Shown piece by piece: positions 9,597 through 17,951 of a stretch of 64,000 nucleotides of DNA. The position numbers and the translations under genes are program-made. Within the stretch, counting starts at the first letter, position 1, and every line of letters starts with the position of its first letter. The notes under the pieces were generated by a model that worked only from the letters and a program-made list of their open reading frames with translations, did no database searches and had not been told where the DNA came from. Where the stretch lies: contig NZ_PUGF01000002.1 of the NCBI RefSeq assembly GCF_002976435.1, positions 186,001 through 250,000 of the forward strand, read 5' to 3'. Source of the DNA: Solimicrobium silvestre (GTDB lineage: Bacteria > Pseudomonadota > Gammaproteobacteria > Burkholderiales > Burkholderiaceae_D).

Positions 9597-9995
9597 ATGG
9601 ACAACATACGTTATTTACGCGGCTGGGAAAAGCTGAAAGAAATCGATGGCGAACAAGGTGAGCGAGTCATTGCCAGCTTGAGCGATATCGCGCCCGATTT
9701 TGCAAAACTGCTAATTGAATTTCCGTTCGGCGATATCTATTCCCGACCCGGCCTAGATCTTAAATCAAGAGAAATTGCGGTTGTTGCGGCACTCACCGCG
9801 TTGGGCAATGCAGCGCCTCAACTTAAAGTGCATATCCACGGTGCGCTGAACGTCGGCTGCTCCAGAACCGAGGTGGTCGAAGTCATCATGCAAATGGCGG
9901 TTTATGCCGGTTTCCCTGCTGCGCTGAATGGCTTATTCGCCGCGAAAGAAGTGTTCGCTGATCGTGACGCAAAGAAGAATGCTCCTGAAAAGTAA
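9597..9995 (+). CDS. Carboxymuconolactone decarboxylase family protein
   Basis: This is a 132-residue all-helical protein of the CMD/AhpD fold. The ATG at 9597 is chosen because AAAGGAAG precedes it; the open frame extends upstream to 9498 but that stretch overlaps the LysR start and lacks family similarity. Conserved features are [17 protein letters not shown] and [33 protein letters not shown]. The CxxC peroxidase pair of AhpD is absent, so it is closer to gamma-carboxymuconolactone decarboxylase. It stands alone under the divergent LysR gene, and the real substrate is unknown. Confidence 0.9.
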   Translation: MDNIRYLRGWEKLKEIDGEQGERVIASLSDIAPDFAKLLIEFPFGDIYSRPGLDLKSREIAVVAALTALGNAAPQLKVHIHGALNVGCSRTEVVEVIMQMAVYAGFPAALNGLFAAKEVFADRDAKKNAPEK

Positions 9996-10014
9996 AGGAA
10001 CGGGAGTGCAGCGG

Positions 10015-10587
10015 TTACTTTTGTTGAGTAGTGCCATGCATTTCTTTCATCATTTGATCCGCTGGTTTGATGCCCTGACAGTCGGCGCCAAGAAACGTCA
10101 TTTGTGATTCACTTTGTATCGAATGATGACCCTTGGCATCCGTCACCGTCATATCTACGCTGGTGGAAACTGTATCGCCGTTAACGGTACTTTTTCCACT
10201 CCCAACAGAGGTGCGTCCGTTGTTGGTGCAATTGAATTCAAATGTACTGGTATTCCCACTGCGGGTGACTTTGGCCGGCGCACAATGACCTTCACGATCC
10301 ACTATCGGCGCGTTCCTAGCCGCCATGGCCGGGCTAATGCAGACACGTATGGTGCCGCCCGCTCCCATGTTCATCATGCCTTCCATTTTCTTACGCTGCT
10401 CTGGAGTCATCTTAGCCATACTTTCCTGCATTTTTTCCTGAACTGCTGCCATCTTGGCGCTCATGTCTTGTCCATCGAGTACTTGTTTGATTTGCTTCAT
10501 GTCCCAAAGCCCGGCTTTTAAACTGGAGGTTTGCGCTGATGCAATGCCGCTCAGTATTAAAAGAATTGCCAGCGTCGTTTTCTTCAT
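10015..10587 (-). CDS. DUF3617-family exported protein
   Basis: This is a 190-residue exported protein. The start at 10587 is supported by CAAGGAGG just upstream; the frame continues 20 codons further without a ribosome binding site. A signal peptide ends at about ASAQ (residue 19). The sequence LKAGLWDMKQ, a Met/Lys-rich helical stretch (about 35-70, KMAAVQEKMQESMAKM), a few cysteines (VCIS, GHCAP, EFNCTNN, ADCQG) and the GDTVSTSVDMTVTDAKG segment match the DUF3617 family as I remember it. Its function is unknown. It is convergent with the CMD-like gene. Confidence 0.8.
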   Translation of the reverse strand: MKKTTLAILLILSGIASAQTSSLKAGLWDMKQIKQVLDGQDMSAKMAAVQEKMQESMAKMTPEQRKKMEGMMNMGAGGTIRVCISPAMAARNAPIVDREGHCAPAKVTRSGNTSTFEFNCTNNGRTSVGSGKSTVNGDTVSTSVDMTVTDAKGHHSIQSESQMTFLGADCQGIKPADQMMKEMHGTTQQK

Positions 10588-10924
10588 GCTTGCCTCCTTG
10601 GGGTGATGAACAAGATTCAGACTAGCAGACGCTTCAGCTGACTTCAATGTGACATTGTTAGCGTGTTGCCAAACAGTTGGTCATAGACAAAGTGAATAGT
10701 TTGCTTTAGGCTATTCAATTGCAAATTAGTAACTACTAACGCATTGGTGGCAGGGTTGAATAGCAGCAAGTTTCGATGGTAAAACAGTGTATCGATTGCC
10801 GATGTTTTGCCAGCTAGAAAGTACGATGATGAGTATCGCAATTGGCACACAAGCCAATGGACGAAAACGCCGCTGAGTAAAATATCAAGGTGGCGGCCAA
10901 TGAAAATAAACAAAAAAGGTAATC

Positions 10925-12997
10925 ATGGAAATCTTTGACGGCATTTTTAATCATGTTGGAATTATTGCGGGCATTTTCCTGCTTTTAATAGCAGCAATTT
11001 TCTGGAAATCAGCTCTTTCGTTGTTCGGCGTCATTATGGTGCCGGACGATTCGCTCGGTACGGTCACGAAAAAATTTGTTTTATTTGGAGCCAACCGCCG
11101 CATGCCAGACGGGCAAATTATTGCGCTGGAAGGCGAGGCCGGTTACCAGGCGGATACGCTGCCACCGGGTTTGCATATCGGCCTGTGGCCATGGCAGTAC
11201 ATTGTGGAGTTGGTTAAGTTTCAGACGATTCCACAAGGTAAAGTCGGGGTAGTTCAAGCCTGTGACGGTAAGCCTTTGCAAAAGGGACGGATTATTGCGG
11301 CCGACTGTGATTGCAACTTGTATCAGGATGCGCACGCTTTTCTTAAAAACGGCGGTCAACGCGGCCCACAAATGCGTGTGGTTCCACCGGGTACGTATCG
11401 GATTAATCCGCTATTGTTCACCGTAAAAATGTTCGATGCATTTGAAGTCCCATCGGGCAAACTCGGTGTGGTTGAAGCGCGTGATGGTGATGCATTGGGA
11501 ACCGGTCGAGTGATCGCGAAAGGTGTGGATTGTGACTCGTATCAAGATCCGAAAGCCTTCTTTGAGCACGGCGGCCAGCGTGGACCGCAGTCGAAGGTGG
11601 TTCCTCCCGGTATTTATTACATCAACCCGGTTCTGTTCGATGTGCAATGCGTTTCCGTGGTTGACGTTCCTGATAATAAAGTCGGTATCGTCACTACCAG
11701 TGAAGGTAAATCTCTGGCAAAAGGAGAAATTGCTGGTGAGCAGATCGAAGGCCACAGCATGTATCAAGACGCTGATGCCTTCCTGATGAACGGCGGTCAT
11801 AAAGGCTTGCAAGAACAGGTATTGCTGGCTGGGCGCTATTTTATTAATCCTCGTTTTGCGACAGTTGAGATTGTTGAAATGTCGATGGTTCCTATTGCCA
11901 ATGTCGGCGTGGTTATTGCCTACGTCGGTAAGGAAGGTAAAGATGTGACGGGGGATGCTTTTAAGCATGGCAATTTAGTGTCAATGGGGGAAAAAGGGGT
12001 GTGCGTTACACCGCTTGATCCGGGCAAATATCCGATCAATCCGTATACCCATAAAGTCGTCACCGTGCCGACCGCAAACGTGGTGTTGAATTGGGCGACC
12101 AACAAAACTGAAGCACACAAGCTCGATGCAAACCTCAGCACTATCACGGTACGTTCCGCAGACGGCTTTAAGTTTAATTTGGATGTGTCGCAGATTATTC
12201 ATATCCCGAGCAAAGACGCGCCCAAAGTCATTGCGCGTTTCGGCGACATGAGCGCATTGGTGACGCAAGTGTTGGAGCCGACCATCGGTAACTATTTCCG
12301 GAATGCGGCGCAAGGCAGCGATATTATCGACTTTTTGAAAAATCGTACCAAACGTCAGGACGAAGCACGCTTGGCTATTTCTGCCGCGTTAGTGGAATAC
12401 AACGTGGGCGCGGTTGATACGCTGATTGGCGACATCGTGCCGCCAGACGATTTGATGCGCACGCTGACAGATCGGAAGATCGCCGAGCAAGAGCGGGTAA
12501 CTTATGAAACCCAGCGTGAAGCGCAAGGTGTGCGGCAGGCACTGGAACAAGCTACTGCTCTGGCAAATACACAGGCTCACGTGGTTGATGCTGAACGTCG
12601 CGTGCAAATTGCCGAGTTTGAAGCGCAGGCGGCAGTGAAATCTGCTGAAGGTAGTGCTAAATCTAAAACCATTAATGCCCAAGCGGATGCCACTGTGTTA
12701 CGCACCGTGGGTGAAGCCGAAGGTGCCAAAATTCTGGCAGTGGGTGGTTCTGAAGCGAAGGTTATTCAACAAAAAGTTGACGCGATGGATGCGGGTAATT
12801 ATGCCGTAGTGCAGGTAGCTGAAGCGTTGGCTAAAGGCGGCATTAAAATTGTTCCGGATATTGTGGCTGGCGGTAACAGCGAAGGCGGCATGGGCGGCGG
12901 CTTGGTCAGTGTGTTGCTTGGTAACTTGATACGTGATCAGAACGATGCACGTAAGCATGTAGCTAAGGATGAAGTGAAACCTGGTTCAGCTAGCTAA
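10925..12997 (+). CDS. Large SPFH/flotillin-like protein with tandem N-terminal modules
   Basis: This is a 690-residue protein with an N-terminal membrane helix (about 10-38). Four or five tandem modules follow at about 35-100, 102-173, 175-246, 248-319 and 321-380; three share VGVV..DG, YQDxxAFxxxGGQRGPQ and PPGxYxINPxLF. An SPFH/band-7 core (about 380-510) comes next, then an Ala/Glu/Arg-rich coiled coil (510-620) and a Gly-rich tail with GGNSEGGMGGGL. The coiled coil and AEG-rich repeats resemble flotillin. It should sit at the inner membrane and oligomerise. It appears monocistronic; the GFA gene begins 49 bp later. Confidence 0.87.
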   Translation: MEIFDGIFNHVGIIAGIFLLLIAAIFWKSALSLFGVIMVPDDSLGTVTKKFVLFGANRRMPDGQIIALEGEAGYQADTLPPGLHIGLWPWQYIVELVKFQTIPQGKVGVVQACDGKPLQKGRIIAADCDCNLYQDAHAFLKNGGQRGPQMRVVPPGTYRINPLLFTVKMFDAFEVPSGKLGVVEARDGDALGTGRVIAKGVDCDSYQDPKAFFEHGGQRGPQSKVVPPGIYYINPVLFDVQCVSVVDVPDNKVGIVTTSEGKSLAKGEIAGEQIEGHSMYQDADAFLMNGGHKGLQEQVLLAGRYFINPRFATVEIVEMSMVPIANVGVVIAYVGKEGKDVTGDAFKHGNLVSMGEKGVCVTPLDPGKYPINPYTHKVVTVPTANVVLNWATNKTEAHKLDANLSTITVRSADGFKFNLDVSQIIHIPSKDAPKVIARFGDMSALVTQVLEPTIGNYFRNAAQGSDIIDFLKNRTKRQDEARLAISAALVEYNVGAVDTLIGDIVPPDDLMRTLTDRKIAEQERVTYETQREAQGVRQALEQATALANTQAHVVDAERRVQIAEFEAQAAVKSAEGSAKSKTINAQADATVLRTVGEAEGAKILAVGGSEAKVIQQKVDAMDAGNYAVVQVAEALAKGGIKIVPDIVAGGNSEGGMGGGLVSVLLGNLIRDQNDARKHVAKDEVKPGSAS

Positions 12998-13046
12998 GTT
13001 TTAATTAAGTTTTAATCTTCATCAGCTTGTAGGAGTCAATGTTGCC

Positions 13047-13499
13047 ATGATCACGCATAATTTAAATGGGCAGTGCTACTGCGGTAATATCCAGTTAGAG
13101 GTTGGACTGACCAGCGCACCATTGGCCTACGAGCCCCGTGCTTGCGATTGCGATTTTTGTCGCAAGCATGGAGCTAGTTATATTTCTGATCCACAGGGAT
13201 TTCTGCGGATTCATGTCAACGACGAGCACAACTTTGGCAAATATCGCCAGGGTAGTGAAGTCGCCGATTTTTTACTTTGCAGGAATTGCGGCGTTTTGGT
13301 AGCGGTGACTTTTCAGAGCGAAGGGCAGCTTTACGCAACACTGAATAGCAAGGTGATTGATGGCGAAGCGCATTTTGGAATGGAAAAAACAGCGTCGCCG
13401 AAAATGCTAGCCGAAAATCAAAAAACTGAACGGTGGAAAAAGCTTTGGTTTAGTAATGTTAGTATCTGTATCGATAAAAATAAGCAGAAAAATAATTGA
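13047..13499 (+). CDS. GFA/CENP-V-fold zinc protein
   Basis: This 150-residue protein shows the Cys pattern of the GFA family: GQCYCGNI near the N-terminus, CDCDFCRKHG about 35-45, and CRNCG around residue 79, which would bind two zinc ions. The family name comes from glutathione-dependent formaldehyde-activating enzyme, but most members have no proven activity. TAGGAGTC lies upstream of the ATG. The C-terminal tail (IDKNKQKNN) is basic and not conserved. It sits between the SPFH gene and the flavoprotein gene on the same strand, possibly co-transcribed with the latter (23 bp gap). Confidence 0.85.
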   Translation: MITHNLNGQCYCGNIQLEVGLTSAPLAYEPRACDCDFCRKHGASYISDPQGFLRIHVNDEHNFGKYRQGSEVADFLLCRNCGVLVAVTFQSEGQLYATLNSKVIDGEAHFGMEKTASPKMLAENQKTERWKKLWFSNVSICIDKNKQKNN

Positions 13500-13522
13500 A
13501 TTAAATTCAAGGGACAAACAAG

Positions 13523-15463
13523 ATGAATGACCGCGATAAATGCGAAGGCATCACCCGGCGTGATTTACTGCAAAGCCTCGCACTAGCTATATCGGTTCCC
13601 GGCTTGCTAACATCAGAACAAAGCGCCGCCCAAACCTCCACTTCCGCACAGAATATTCCTAACGCAGCCAGTACGGTTGCAACGCAGTTGCACGACGCAG
13701 TAAGCGATTATCCACCGGCACGTACCGGCTTGCGCGGCACGCATGTTGGTGCTTTTGAAGTGGCACATAATCTGCGCGATGGACATCAACCTTATCCGAT
13801 TGAAGAGAGTGGTCAGCACTATGATCTGGTGATTGTCGGTGCCGGTATCAGCGGTTTGGCAGCGGCATGGTTTTATCGTCAACAGCGCCCTCATGCGCGT
13901 ATCTTAATTCTTGATAATCACGATGACTTTGGCGGACACGCCAAACGTAATGAATTTAACCTGAATGGCGAACTTCATTTAATGAATGGCGGTACTCTCA
14001 GCATTCAAAGTCCACGCCCATACAGCGCTGTCGCTGAATCTCTACTTCGGTCTGTTGGCATTAATGCGCAAGTACTTAATAAGCGTATCCAGAATAGAAA
14101 ATTTTACGAAAACCATGGCCTGACATCAGGCATATTTTTTGATACTGAAACGTTTGGGAGAGATGCTTTAATCCGCAAAGTAGCCGGTCATTCGTGGAAA
14201 CAGGTTTTGGCGGACGCGCCACTAGGTCCACAGGCGCGCAAAGATATTGCACGTATCGAGGAAGATCACATCGACTATCTGCCGGGTTTAACTTCAGACC
14301 AGAAGAAGCAAAGATTGAGTGATATTTCCTATCGTGACTTCTTGTTGGATATCGTTAAAGCAGACCCGGAAACCATCAAGTTCTACCAACAGCGGACTCA
14401 TGGCGAATACTGTATTGGTATTGAAGCAGTTTCTGCGCTGGATTGCTGGGGTTTAGATTTCCCCGGGTTTCAGGGCTTAGGATTAGCGCCCGGATCAATC
14501 CCGCGCATGGGGCCAACAGCTGGCGGCTTTGCCGATACGGAAGGCTCCGTTGACGTGCATTTACCCGACGGTGGCGCAACAGTCGCCCGTTCTCTGGTGC
14601 GTAGTTTAATTCCAGCGGCGATTCCCGGGCATACGGTTGAAGATTTAATTACCGCGCATGTCGATTACAGCATGCTTGACCGACCTGAGAATACATTGCA
14701 TATCCGCCTTAATTCAATCGTGGTCAGTGCAAAAAATATGGCCGGACAAGAAGGCAAGCCAGATGCAGTGCGTGTTGAATATGTTACTGCCGAACGCGGT
14801 TATGCCGTGCACGCAACGCAGTGTGTGATGGCATGCTGGAATATGGTGATTCCTTATCTTTGCCCTGAACTTCCAGAGCCGCAAAAAGAAGCTTTAAAGT
14901 CATTGGCCAAAGCACCGCTGGTGTATGCCAGTGTGGCGATCAAAAATTGGAAAGCCTTTGAAAAATTAGGTGTTTCATCCATCTACTCACCCGGTGCGTA
15001 CTTTTATAGCGTCTGGTTAAATGAATGGTTATCTATCGGCAAATACCACACGCCCCATTCTTCCGATCATCCTATCGTTGTGCACATGGTGCACACACCC
15101 TGCGAGCCCGGTCAAAATGGCACCGACCAACTCAGAATCGGACGAGCCAAGCTGTTAGCGACATCGCTAGAGACTTTTCAAATCAATATCCGTACACAGC
15201 TTGATGCGATGTTGGGTAAGGCGGGATTTGATTCGAGCCGCGATATTTTAGCGATCACTGTCAACCGCTGGCCGCATGGTTACGCCTTTGAATACGACCC
15301 GATGTTAGGCCCGCCCAATGCGCCCGGCTCAGAGCCGTTTGTCATCGGACGTCAGCGCTTTGGCTCGATTGCCATCGCCAATTCTGATTCCGGTGGGCTT
15401 GCGTATATGGACTCGGCAATTGACCAGGCACATCGCGCGGTTTCTGAATTGCTCAGTACTTAG
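13523..15463 (+). CDS. Spermidine dehydrogenase-like FAD oxidoreductase
   Basis: This is a 646-residue flavoprotein. The N-terminus has a twin-arginine signal (TRRDLLQSLALAISVPG), so it is probably exported folded. A Rossmann FAD motif lies at about 108-125 (DLVIVGAGISGLAAAW), followed by the DNHDDFGGHAKRNEF loop typical of the amine-oxidase-like SpdH family, and the C-terminal FAD contact ANSDSGGLAYMDSAIDQAHRA. The whole-length pattern matches proteins annotated as spermidine dehydrogenase. The substrate is not proven by sequence. AAGGGA precedes the ATG. Confidence 0.87.
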   Translation: MNDRDKCEGITRRDLLQSLALAISVPGLLTSEQSAAQTSTSAQNIPNAASTVATQLHDAVSDYPPARTGLRGTHVGAFEVAHNLRDGHQPYPIEESGQHYDLVIVGAGISGLAAAWFYRQQRPHARILILDNHDDFGGHAKRNEFNLNGELHLMNGGTLSIQSPRPYSAVAESLLRSVGINAQVLNKRIQNRKFYENHGLTSGIFFDTETFGRDALIRKVAGHSWKQVLADAPLGPQARKDIARIEEDHIDYLPGLTSDQKKQRLSDISYRDFLLDIVKADPETIKFYQQRTHGEYCIGIEAVSALDCWGLDFPGFQGLGLAPGSIPRMGPTAGGFADTEGSVDVHLPDGGATVARSLVRSLIPAAIPGHTVEDLITAHVDYSMLDRPENTLHIRLNSIVVSAKNMAGQEGKPDAVRVEYVTAERGYAVHATQCVMACWNMVIPYLCPELPEPQKEALKSLAKAPLVYASVAIKNWKAFEKLGVSSIYSPGAYFYSVWLNEWLSIGKYHTPHSSDHPIVVHMVHTPCEPGQNGTDQLRIGRAKLLATSLETFQINIRTQLDAMLGKAGFDSSRDILAITVNRWPHGYAFEYDPMLGPPNAPGSEPFVIGRQRFGSIAIANSDSGGLAYMDSAIDQAHRAVSELLST

Positions 15464-15466
15464 CTC

Positions 15467-15532
15467 AGTAACGATTATTTGCTTTTCAATTTGAATTCAA
15501 GTAACGTTTATTTGCTTTTTAACTTGAACTGG
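15467..15532. repeat. 33-bp tandem duplication
   Basis: Two adjacent 33-bp copies (15467-15499 and 15500-15532) begin AGTAACG and share TTATTTGCTTTT; 27 of 33 bases match. They lie between the flavoprotein stop and the ribosome binding site of the next gene. Confidence 0.85.
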
Positions 15533-15555
15533 CATTTCAACACAGGAGATTGCAA

Positions 15556-15942
15556 ATGAAACGTGTTACTGGCATTGGTGGTATTTTTTTTAAAGCGAAA
15601 GATCCTGCGACCTTGCTTGCCTGGTATCGCAAGCATCTCGGGATCAATGCGGAACAGTGGGGTGGTACAGCATTTCCATGGACGAACCCGGATAAGCCAG
15701 TGGTAGATGGGAAAACGGTTTGGTCTGTCTTTGGCGAAGAATCCAGCTGCTTTGCTCCCAGCACCAGCCCATTCATGATCAATTATCGAGTGGAAAACCT
15801 GCATGAACTGTTGGCATTGCTCCGATCCGAAGGTTGCGCCGTTGACCCTAAAGTCGACGAATCGGAGTATGGAAAATTCGGTTGGGTAATGGATCCGGAA
15901 GGCAATCGGATTGAGCTCTGGGAACCTCCCGCATCAGAGTAA
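15556..15942 (+). CDS. Glyoxalase/bleomycin-resistance (VOC) family protein
   Basis: This is a 128-residue vicinal-oxygen-chelate fold protein. ATG at 15556 is preceded by AGGAG at 15544-15548; the TTG two codons upstream is too close to that site. It has the paired beta-alpha-beta-beta-beta modules: TGIGGIFFKAKDPATLLAWYRKHLGI in the first and NYRVENLHELLALLRSEG in the second, ending in GKFGWVMDPEGNRIELWEP, a C-terminal metal-glutamate motif. The family includes dioxygenases, glyoxalases and antibiotic-binding proteins; which activity applies is unknown. A strong terminator follows. Confidence 0.9.
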   Translation: MKRVTGIGGIFFKAKDPATLLAWYRKHLGINAEQWGGTAFPWTNPDKPVVDGKTVWSVFGEESSCFAPSTSPFMINYRVENLHELLALLRSEGCAVDPKVDESEYGKFGWVMDPEGNRIELWEPPASE

Positions 15943-15995
15943 CTTCCTTGCGAAGCAGAAATGTCGGGTGACACGATAAGTGAAATAATTGATGG

Positions 15996-16027
15996 AAATC
16001 CGCTAGGAATGAACTAGCGGATTTTTT
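15996..16027 (+). terminator. Rho-independent terminator after the VOC gene
   Basis: An 11-bp perfect stem (AAATCCGCTAG at 15996-16006, CTAGCGGATTT at 16014-16024) with a 7-base loop runs into a T tract. It lies 54 bp after the stop codon. Confidence 0.93.
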
Positions 16028-16336
16028 ATTGTGTACGGCTTATCCGACTTAGTAGGTTTCAAACCTAATGTTGCTATTTTTCAATTTTAGAGTTACTGTT
16101 TTTCGCTTAGTACTGACTGCAATGCGCAGGCGGATTCATCCGGTCATGATGTAGCTACCGTTCTTGAACATGACACTTTTTACGCCTATTTAGTACTGTG
16201 AATTTGCATAATATCGTCCCGTGCCCTGTCTATGCGCGGCTTTTGATGGATTGAACCAAATTACATATCCGCTGTGACTAATGCTTACCAGCTCCCGCTG
16301 TCTGTATAAGTACCAGTTAGATCGCAGGAGGAACTG
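16028..16336. other. Intergenic stretch, nothing recognised
   Basis: About 310 bp between the terminator and the next gene. It is AT-rich with no ORF of interest and no clear hairpin; it should hold the promoter of the membrane protein that follows, but I cannot place one convincingly. Confidence 0.5.
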
Positions 16337-16897
16337 ATGAGACTATCTCTATCCGAAGTGCAACAAGAAGAGATGTGCCACGCATACTATGACGGCGCGC
16401 CAGGAATTCTAGTATCCGGCCTCGTTTGGATTGCCACCGCGCTTGTGTGCTATCTATTTGGGATAAACCAAGCCGTATGGACTCTGCTCGTAGGTGGTTC
16501 ACTAATTTATCCAATTAGCGCCATTGTGACAAAGGCGGTAGGACGACCCGCGAAGACAAGCAAAGCCAACGCACTGAACCAACTTGCAATGGCATCGACA
16601 ATATGGCTTATCCTCTGCTGCGCAATGGCCTATGGTCTTTTCCTTTTTATGCCAACGTTATTTTTTCCGGCAATGATGGTAACGATTGGAAGCCGCTACC
16701 TGATCTTTGCAAGTATTTATGGCAGATCAATTTTCTGGGTGATGGGAGTGAGCCTTATTGTCGCTGGCAATTTCGTCTTCTTCGCAGCGATCCCGCCTGT
16801 CGTTGCCGCAGGACTCGGTGGATTGATTGAGGTTCTATTTGCGGTCTTCGTGTTTTTAAAAGTATCCAAACCCGTCCATGTAGCCTGTAATAAGTAG
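16337..16897 (+). CDS. Conserved membrane protein, about six helices
   Basis: This is a 186-residue hydrophobic protein with a strong ribosome binding site (CAGGAGGAACTG) directly before the ATG. Hydrophobic segments are at about 24-42, 46-64, 86-105, 108-125, 132-150 and 155-175. The cytoplasmic N-terminus (MRLSLSEVQQEEMCHAYYDGAPG) is polar and includes a Tyr/Asp-rich motif. It resembles a small conserved family of unknown function (possibly DUF7010; from memory). It stands alone between two terminator-like hairpins. Confidence 0.75.
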   Translation: MRLSLSEVQQEEMCHAYYDGAPGILVSGLVWIATALVCYLFGINQAVWTLLVGGSLIYPISAIVTKAVGRPAKTSKANALNQLAMASTIWLILCCAMAYGLFLFMPTLFFPAMMVTIGSRYLIFASIYGRSIFWVMGVSLIVAGNFVFFAAIPPVVAAGLGGLIEVLFAVFVFLKVSKPVHVACNK

Positions 16898-17086
16898 ATT
16901 CCGCTATGCATATTCATTGATAGGCATAACAGTATCTACGATTGCAAGTCATTTCACATTACAGGTTACGAGTTCGCAAAGTCAGAGAAATTTAAACAAG
17001 TCTAGCCATGACATAGCGTTTGATCAGAAAAAACTGCTCACTGCGACCCGAAGTCGCTTGCAAAAGTTGTTCCCACTTTGGAGGGA

Positions 17087-17122
17087 AAGCGCACACCTTT
17101 TTATGGGTGTGCGCTTGGTTTT
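17087..17122 (+). terminator. Hairpin terminator between convergent genes
   Basis: AAGCGCACACC at 17087-17097 pairs perfectly with GGTGTGCGCTT at 17106-17116, with an 8-base loop and then GGTTTT. It separates the membrane-protein gene from the convergent antitoxin gene. The T tract is short, so efficiency is uncertain. Confidence 0.7.
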
Positions 17123-17137
17123 CTACTTAGTCAAAAA

Positions 17138-17500
17138 TTAGGCGTGAGCTTTATGTTTGCTGACTGCTGCTGAAAGGACTTCCAATTCAACCGTTGCTTG
17201 CTTTGACAGTCTTTCGATTTCCTTCGAATGCTCAAATGCGAGCTTCCTGAGTTCGGTTCGAGCAAATTCTGTCAATGCTTTGCGCATCAATGGCTGATAG
17301 CCAATTCCATACCTACCTGCGATTAACTTAAATTCCTCGATTAAATCATTCTGCAATCGGATTGATATGGCTTGCATTCCCATTGCCTCATCGACGGCCT
17401 TGGCTATCTCTGGTGGCGCTACTCTCGCGTGCTCGATCGAGCTTCCAAGTTCTCCGCTTTCCCATGCTTCAACCGTTCCTTCGATTTTCTTTTTACTCAT
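17138..17500 (-). CDS. Ribbon-helix-helix antitoxin (CopG/BrnA-like)
   Basis: This 120-residue protein is the second gene of a toxin-antitoxin pair. Residues about 45-80 (MQAISIRLQNDLIEEFKLIAGRYGIGYQPLMRKAL) have the beta-strand plus two-helix pattern of RHH DNA-binding antitoxins. The N-terminal region (WESGELGSSIEHARVAPPEIAKAVDEAMG) resembles the toxin-wrapping part of BrnA-type proteins. GGAGG lies 8 bases before the ATG. The order toxin then antitoxin, with a 44-bp gap, is the BrnT/BrnA order. It probably represses its own promoter through the palindromes at 17885-17951. Confidence 0.82.
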   Translation of the reverse strand: MSKKKIEGTVEAWESGELGSSIEHARVAPPEIAKAVDEAMGMQAISIRLQNDLIEEFKLIAGRYGIGYQPLMRKALTEFARTELRKLAFEHSKEIERLSKQATVELEVLSAAVSKHKAHA

Positions 17501-17544
17501 GTTCTTACCTCCATTCTGGGGTATTTCCTTTCTAACTTACCTAG

Positions 17545-17826
17545 CTATGCTGCTTTATTAAAAGTTTTTATATCGCTTGGACGTGGTTCAAATGCTGACT
17601 TTAAAATCATATCGCTTCCCTTCAACATAAAAACGATTTTTAACATTCTGCCATTATCTGTTTCTGAGAGGAACCAATAAGTCGGCGGATTGGTTTTATG
17701 TTCTTCTCTGTCATCCATTAAATATTTGCCGCTCGTATTTCTAATGCATTCGCGAACTTCCACTTCGCTTACTTGGTGCTTTTCGCGTAATTTAACTCTA
17801 ATGGGTGGATCAATGATTAGTGTCAT
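17545..17826 (-). CDS. Toxin of a BrnT-like toxin-antitoxin pair
   Basis: This 93-residue protein has the pattern PPIRVKLREKHQVSEVEVRECIRN, DDREEHKTNPPTYWFLSETDNGRMLKIVFM and ILKSAFEP. Homologues often carry the misleading database name ADP-ribosyl-(dinitrogen reductase) hydrolase, but their size, fold and gene pairing fit a BrnT/RelE-like toxin. The likely activity is RNA cleavage; no catalytic residue is certain here. The Shine-Dalgarno is weak (AAGAAAG), and a 10-codon ORF just upstream may affect its translation. Confidence 0.78.
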   Translation of the reverse strand: MTLIIDPPIRVKLREKHQVSEVEVRECIRNTSGKYLMDDREEHKTNPPTYWFLSETDNGRMLKIVFMLKGSDMILKSAFEPRPSDIKTFNKAA

Positions 17827-17833
17827 GTCTTTC

Positions 17834-17866
17834 TTAACTATATGGTAGGTCGTTTCTTCGTATCAT
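17834..17866 (-). CDS. Possible 10-residue leader peptide before the toxin
   Basis: On the minus strand AAGGGA precedes an ATG at 17866 that opens a 10-codon frame (MIRRNDLPYS) ending with TAA at 17834, 7 bases before the toxin start. This ribosome binding site is better than the toxin's own, so ribosomes could be handed on by coupling. It may equally be chance. Confidence 0.3.
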   Translation of the reverse strand: MIRRNDLPYS

Positions 17867-17884
17867 GGTTGGTTCCCTTATGTT

Positions 17885-17951
17885 GTATATACGATGATAT
17901 GGCTATAAATAGTCAAAATCAAGGTATTTAGGTGATTTTGTGTATATACAC
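17885..17951 (-). promoter_or_regulatory. Toxin-antitoxin promoter with paired palindromes
   Basis: A perfect 12-bp palindrome GTGTATATACAC lies at 17940-17951 and its core GTATATAC recurs at 17885-17892. On the minus strand TTGACT (17916-17911) could be the -35, with an AT-rich -10 inside the second palindrome, CGTATA at 17 or GTATAT at 18 bases spacing. A palindrome covering the -10 is the expected layout for autorepression by the RHH antitoxin. Confidence 0.6.

Noticed and set aside
10644-10913. 89-codon minus-strand frame before the SPFH gene
   Set aside because: Its amino-acid content is unlike neighbours and no start signal is seen; it probably covers only the SPFH promoter region.
16917-17141. 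74-codon plus-strand frame after the membrane protein
   Set aside because: No ribosome binding site and no pattern; it runs through a terminator hairpin.
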